A stretch of 64,000 bases of DNA. Source: Pontibacter diazotrophicus. Its GTDB lineage: Bacteria > Bacteroidota > Bacteroidia > Cytophagales > Hymenobacteraceae. Shown here one piece after another: positions 60,070 through 64,000 of the stretch; within the stretch, counting starts at the first letter, position 1; the number at the start of each line of letters is the position of its first letter. The notes beneath the pieces were generated by a model, which saw only the letters and a program-made list of their open reading frames with translations, did no database searches and was not told the DNA's origin. A program made the position numbers and the translations under genes. The stretch is from contig NZ_QRGR01000011.1 in the NCBI RefSeq assembly GCF_003367245.1, forward strand, positions 1-64,000, in the 5' to 3' direction.

Positions 60070-62496
60070 TCAGGGCTCAAGAGACAGCACCACCTTTATT
60101 TTTGAACCCGTGTTTTCTTTGCTCATAATATCCAGTTGCCCGTTCAGCAATTTAACCCAGTTTGTAATGCTGTAGAGCCCAATGCCCTGCCTTAATCTGT
60201 CTTCCTGTTTAAATCCGTTTCCGTTATCGCTGACGCAGATCACTAGTTTGTCATTCTTCTGCTCTATCTCAATCTCTGCTTCGGTGGCGTTGGCGTGCTT
60301 CAGCACGTTATTTATCAGTTCCTGTGTAATACGGTAGGTAACCAGCTCCACATTTTCCTCCAGTTGCGTGCTCACCTCGTACGTGGCAAGCGAAATTGTA
60401 AGCCCCGCCTTCGAGAGCTTCTCACAAAGCTCCCCCAGCGCTATTTTCAGCCCGAAATCTTTTAATATGGCAGGAGTTAGTTCGTAAGAGAGGTTGCGGG
60501 TACTGTCTATGGCTTCCGCTAAAAGCTGATCTATATGCTGCCTTATTCTATAATTTTTATCCTGTACTATATCCTCTATTTCCAGCTGATTTACATACAG
60601 CCTGATGCCATACAGCAGCTGGCCCAGGCCGTTGTGCATCGCTTCTGCTATGCGTTTACGTTCATCCTCCTGCGCCTCGAGTATGGCATTCACGACCATC
60701 TTTTGCTGCAACAGGTTCTGGGCAATAGCTTTATCTTTGTTCTTCAGGCTTTCCGTTATGTCGTGCACCACAATAATGCCGCCTATAAGCTCCCCCTTCT
60801 GATCAAAATTAGGGACAACTTTAGCATCATAGTAGCCCTCGCGGTTCATGAAAGGAATGTTACGCAGTTGGGTATGTTCTCCGTTCAGGGCTCTGTCAAT
60901 CTTCTCTGCCAGTTCCGAATGCGCTAATGCAGGAAACACCTCCCTGAACTTTCTCCCGATAACTTCCTCACGTTTGATTCCTGTAAATAGCTCGACCGTT
61001 CTGTTCCATGCGGTGTAGGCACCATCTTTATCAAAAGCACTGATGCCGTCTGTTGCGTGCTCAATAATGCTATCTTTAAATTCTTTCTCCAGCCGTGCCA
61101 CCCGTTCAGCTTCTTTTCTTTCTGCTATTTCCTGCCGCAGGACAATGTTTGCCTGCTCAAGGGCCAGGGCCGTCAGCTTCTGCTCATTTATATCGGCAAA
61201 AGTCATGACTAAACCATCCTCCAGCTTCACAGCCACCAATTGGTACCAGGCCGGTCGGTGATCATAGCCATAGTACAGTGTTTCATACAAGACCTCACCG
61301 GTATCTACTGTCCTGATGCACTTGTCCAGCAATCCTGACTCTTTAAAACTAGGTAGTACCTCGAGTAATGTCATGCTCTGTAGTTGCTCTGCTGTTTGCT
61401 GCAGCATCGCCTGTGCCTGCCTGTTCACATGCAGAAAACTGAAATCAACTATCCTTTTTTCCTGGTCTCTGATAGCCCTTATAGCCCCGATACCGCTGGT
61501 TGAACTATTCAGGACAGCGTTTAACAGATTCTCCTTCTCTTTAACATCCGTTATTTCCCGGCTTATGTTCAGCACTGTTTTTACACGCCCGGACGCGTCT
61601 AACTCGGGAACCGAAATGGAGTAATAGTGCTTTCTTCCTGCTGGCGAATTCAGGGAGACATATCTTGTTTTTTGTTGTCCAGTCTCAAACACATGTCTAA
61701 AGCTCGCCATAGCGAATCTGGCAAATTCCTCAGGCAACCCCAATTCAGCGTATGTCTTGCCCAGCAATTGACCGGGGCTAAGCCCGAGTTTCTTTTGCGC
61801 ACTGCTATTCGCAAAAATAAAGCGCAGTTCATGGTCGAAGCGGGAGATCGCATCGGGGGTGTTTTCTACAAGCGACCGCCATTTCTCCTCGCTTTCTTTC
61901 AGCGCCGTTTCTGCCAGTTTTCGTTCCTCTACCTCCCTCAGCAGCCGCTGGTGGCTTCCATGCAACGCCAGGTTTTTCTGCTTTACCTCCGCTTCCGCCT
62001 GCCTCAGAGAGGTAATATCCTGTGCAGTACCTATCAGGCGGGCGCTCTTACCGGCCTCCGTCACAAAACGCCCGATGTTATGGATATAGCGTGATTCCCC
62101 GCAAGGCAGCACATAATGCATCGTAAAAGCATAGTTTTCCCTGTTTTGCAACGCATGGTGTATGATACGCTCCACCCTTTCCCGATCCGTTGGGTGCGTG
62201 TGGCTGACAATACCGCTGAAGTTCAGGGCTGCATCTCCGGGCTGGTAGCCGTGGATGTAGTACATCTCATCCGTCCACTCCATTTCATCGGCTTCTATAT
62301 CATAGCTGAAGCTTCCGATGCTGGCAATAGACTGCGTTTCGCGGAGTAGCATCTCGCTACACAGCAGTTTTTTTTCTGCAACATTCTGTAGCTGCTTATT
62401 CTCACGCCCATTTGCCTCTGCCACACGGTTCCGCCTCACCCTTTCAGCCGATTCTCTGGCAGTTTCAGTTCTATTACCAGCTCCTGATTTACTCAT
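60070..62496 (-). CDS. PAS-domain sensor histidine kinase (HisKA_3 / NarX-type)
   Basis: Kinase of 808 residues without TM segments, so soluble. A basic coiled start is followed by an array of PAS domains, at about 55-165, 205-320, 325-440 and 465-580. The HisKA_3 dimerisation helix has H621 in EDERKRIAEAMHNGLGQLL (core AMHNGLGQ). The ATPase domain shows QELINNVLKHANA with N730 and the G1 box SDNGNGF (756-762), then QGIGLYSI. The HisKA_3 type pairs with NarL-family regulators such as the one encoded downstream. The ligand is unknown. Confidence 0.9.
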   Translation of the reverse strand: MSKSGAGNRTETARESAERVRRNRVAEANGRENKQLQNVAEKKLLCSEMLLRETQSIASIGSFSYDIEADEMEWTDEMYYIHGYQPGDAALNFSGIVSHTHPTDRERVERIIHHALQNRENYAFTMHYVLPCGESRYIHNIGRFVTEAGKSARLIGTAQDITSLRQAEAEVKQKNLALHGSHQRLLREVEERKLAETALKESEEKWRSLVENTPDAISRFDHELRFIFANSSAQKKLGLSPGQLLGKTYAELGLPEEFARFAMASFRHVFETGQQKTRYVSLNSPAGRKHYYSISVPELDASGRVKTVLNISREITDVKEKENLLNAVLNSSTSGIGAIRAIRDQEKRIVDFSFLHVNRQAQAMLQQTAEQLQSMTLLEVLPSFKESGLLDKCIRTVDTGEVLYETLYYGYDHRPAWYQLVAVKLEDGLVMTFADINEQKLTALALEQANIVLRQEIAERKEAERVARLEKEFKDSIIEHATDGISAFDKDGAYTAWNRTVELFTGIKREEVIGRKFREVFPALAHSELAEKIDRALNGEHTQLRNIPFMNREGYYDAKVVPNFDQKGELIGGIIVVHDITESLKNKDKAIAQNLLQQKMVVNAILEAQEDERKRIAEAMHNGLGQLLYGIRLYVNQLEIEDIVQDKNYRIRQHIDQLLAEAIDSTRNLSYELTPAILKDFGLKIALGELCEKLSKAGLTISLATYEVSTQLEENVELVTYRITQELINNVLKHANATEAEIEIEQKNDKLVICVSDNGNGFKQEDRLRQGIGLYSITNWVKLLNGQLDIMSKENTGSKIKVVLSLEP

Positions 62497-62953
62497 TTTA
62501 AATTTCCGTTAAAGCAGATAAATAGAAGCAGGCTAGCCAGCGACCACTACCACACTACACATTTAGACAAAAGCAATGTTCAGTTACTTTTCCTCAGCCT
62601 GCATCTTTATACCCCCTATAAAGTTACGCGTATTAAGAACAAGCTATTGATGATACCGGATGAATCATACTTTAAAGATCACAATTAAGTATTTACCGCT
62701 CCGTATTTTACCACCTCCCTACGCATATTTCACCTTTGTGCAGCGGTAGCAGCCTCTATTGCCTGTTTGGTTGTTAGATAAGGAAATTCATATTTATTAT
62801 ATCCAGAATATATACTTTATACTGACAACATGCTGCATGCAGGCTGTTCTACTGGTGAAACCTCTTTACCCTCTCCTTCTTATACGCTGCTTATAAACAG
62901 CTATAGTAAGCCAGAAAGCGTAAACAGGCACAACTACAGAATAAAATCAGCAT
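62497..62953. other. Divergent intergenic region
   Basis: About 455 bases between the leftward kinase and rightward Nudix gene; AT-rich, with promoters expected for both. No hairpin, operator or gene was found. Confidence 0.35.
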
Positions 62954-63514
62954 ATGAAAATAAAACGGACAGAGACGATATACAATGGTTTCTATACTTT
63001 CAGGAAAGTAATATTAGAAGATAAGGGCGAAGAGATTGAGCGTGAACAGTTCGACAGCGGTGGTGCTGCGGCGGCACTGCTATACGACACCACACAGGAT
63101 AAGTACATTTTTGTGAAGCAGTTCCGCTACAGTGCCGAAACCGATTTAGTAGAGGTAGTGGCCGGTGTTGTAGAAGACAACGATCCTGAGAAAACAATAT
63201 TAAAAGAAATAGAAGAAGAAACAGGGTATAAAGCTGACCACATAGAGCATATATGGGACTTTTTCACCTCTCCCGGCGCCTGTACCGAGGTGGTGCACCT
63301 TTATTATGCGGAGGTAAGTGCCAAAACTGAAAAAGGTGGCGGTTTAGATGATGAGCACGAAAACATTGAGATAATTACCCTAACTGAAGAAGAATTGCTA
63401 AGCCACCCCTTAAGCCACCCCTTACGGGACGCCAAAACCATTATTGCCGTGCAATGGCTGGCAGCCCGCCTCGGGAAAATCCCGCAAAAGCAGGAAACTT
63501 CTATAAAGAAGTGA
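62954..63514 (+). CDS. Nudix hydrolase, NudK-like
   Basis: Protein of 186 residues that hydrolyses nucleotide sugars or ADP-ribose. The Nudix box (71-92) reads GVVEDNDPEKTILKEIEEETGY (core KEIEEETGY), with the Lys-for-Arg form and the spacing seen in GDP-mannose pyrophosphatase NudK. A following SPGACTEVVHLYYAE (core SPGACTE) also matches. Near the C-terminus a 12-base unit is repeated in tandem, giving SHPLSHPL. Substrate is inferred from similarity to NudK. Confidence 0.88.
   Translation: MKIKRTETIYNGFYTFRKVILEDKGEEIEREQFDSGGAAAALLYDTTQDKYIFVKQFRYSAETDLVEVVAGVVEDNDPEKTILKEIEEETGYKADHIEHIWDFFTSPGACTEVVHLYYAEVSAKTEKGGGLDDEHENIEIITLTEEELLSHPLSHPLRDAKTIIAVQWLAARLGKIPQKQETSIKK
63399..63422 (+). 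repeat. Tandem 12-base duplication in the Nudix gene
   Basis: TAAGCCACCCCT occurs twice in a row, in frame, adding SHPL once. It may be a recent slippage event. Confidence 0.8.
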
Positions 63515-63571
63515 TGTATGGGATGAACTGCAAGTGTAGCATGAAGCTGCGCTGCCCTCAACCATACCACC

Positions 63572-64000
63572 TCAGCCAATTTTCCGGATAGCCAGGGCGA
63601 TATCTGTCACAACAGCAGGAATTACTATGCTCAGGCTTCCCTGGATCGTATTCAGCGCCTCTTCCTGAAGTATCGGCCTGCCTTCAGCGGTACTCCACAT
63701 CGTGAAGCGGTACTTTCCTTCCGACATGCCGGGTACCTTCAAGCCTACCTCAATGGGCGGCACTGTTTGCTTGAACGTTCCTTCGCGCTTGCGTACAGTG
63801 TCTGTGCGCAGCACCCACACGACTGCCTGCTCCTCATCAGCACAGGCGAACACAGTTACTGCAGCAGTATTTGTCTGCACTTCATAGTTCAGGTTCTTAC
63901 GCCTGAAGTGCTTCCAGTCGATGAGGCTGGCGAAAGCGGCCATACTTTTCTGGGCGCGGCGCATGCCGTGTGTCAGGACGTGCGGATGGCGGTTTGGCCA
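63572..64000 (-). CDS. C-terminal part of a larger protein (cut by window edge), possibly a glycoside hydrolase
   Basis: The frame runs open from the right edge to the stop at 63572; an internal Met at 63964 is probably not the start, since the reading continues upstream (WPNRHPHVLTHG). The visible 142 residues include a helical RRAQKSMAAFASLIDWKHFR (core MAAFASLIDWKHF), then a beta-sandwich-like end finishing PAVVTDIALAIRKIG. This resembles the end of Bacteroidota glycoside hydrolases, but no catalytic part is visible. It converges on the Nudix gene. Confidence 0.45.
   Translation of the reverse strand, partial: WPNRHPHVLTHGMRRAQKSMAAFASLIDWKHFRRKNLNYEVQTNTAAVTVFACADEEQAVVWVLRTDTVRKREGTFKQTVPPIEVGLKVPGMSEGKYRFTMWSTAEGRPILQEEALNTIQGSLSIVIPAVVTDIALAIRKIG

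Noticed and set aside
59808..60080. 90-codon minus-strand reading frame between the kinase and response regulator
   Set aside because: It overlaps the end of the kinase gene, has no recognisable motif and biased, patternless composition.

Overview
This window looks like a piece of chromosome from a Bacteroidota member, most likely Cytophagales/Hymenobacteraceae (Pontibacter-like). The evidence is the gene families (a TonB receptor with an N-terminal CarboxypepD-reg-like domain, Bacteroidota-type SHNLRAP histidine kinase, DUF2490, the TIGR02587/TIGR02588 pair), promoters matching the Bacteroidota form TTG-N19-TAnnTTTG, and a decayed type IX secretion sorting tail. The genus is inferred; no rRNA, tRNA, CRISPR array or prophage was seen.

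Layout. 1-8 kb: the 3' end of an IS5-type element abutting a sugar-porter MFS gene, then PBP1A, a 3-hydroxyisobutyrate-dehydrogenase-like reductase, a quinone-oxidoreductase-like MDR protein and a DUF922 putative metalloprotease. 8.6-15 kb: PAS histidine kinase, MsrB, DUF4268, an M48 lipoprotein protease, a small membrane protein and an OYE-family NamA. 15-20.4 kb: a siderophore-type module (PepSY membrane protein and TonB receptor, divergent from an AraC regulator). 20.5-26 kb: AI-2E-type permease and a quinone/electrophile-stress set (MhqD-like hydrolase, two MhqO-like ring-cleaving dioxygenases, pirin, YceI). 26.4-29.9 kb: arsenic cluster arsR-arsM-ACR3-metallophosphatase. 30-33.5 kb: surface-glycan genes (GT11-like, GT-B glycosyltransferase, polysaccharide deacetylase). 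33.7-42.4 kb: two SulP anion transporters, the second frameshifted, flanking DUF2490, a methyltransferase, ADP-ribosylglycohydrolase and MFS genes. 42.8-49 kb: acyltransferase, dodecin, RF3 and a zinc/cadmium P-type ATPase. 49.3-57.2 kb: erythromycin-esterase-like lipoprotein, isoaspartyl peptidase, DUF2254, a pentein-like protein, cyanophycinase and the TIGR02587/88 pair. 57.4-64 kb: a hairpin-rich region with one small orphan gene, a NarL-type two-component pair, a NudK-like Nudix hydrolase and the 3' end of a large gene cut by the window edge.

The most unusual signal is a shared leader upstream of the two SulP genes. Each copy has a TAnnTTTG promoter element, a tiny ORF ending in the same five codons (SNTPD then TGA) starting 8 nt downstream, a hairpin over the stop codon, a second stem with compensatory change, and a shared TGATCTTCTTGA block. 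This looks like an undescribed leader-peptide or RNA control element for anion transport. Other points of interest are two palindromes packed between the -33 and -7 boxes of the YceI promoter, an ArsR operator on top of the arsR -7 box, a metallophosphatase with a GNYD motif in the ars cluster, and a pentein-like protein that seems to have lost its catalytic residues beside cyanophycin-degradation genes. Several gene remnants are also visible: a T9SS tail, an internally deleted metallophosphoesterase and the split SulP.
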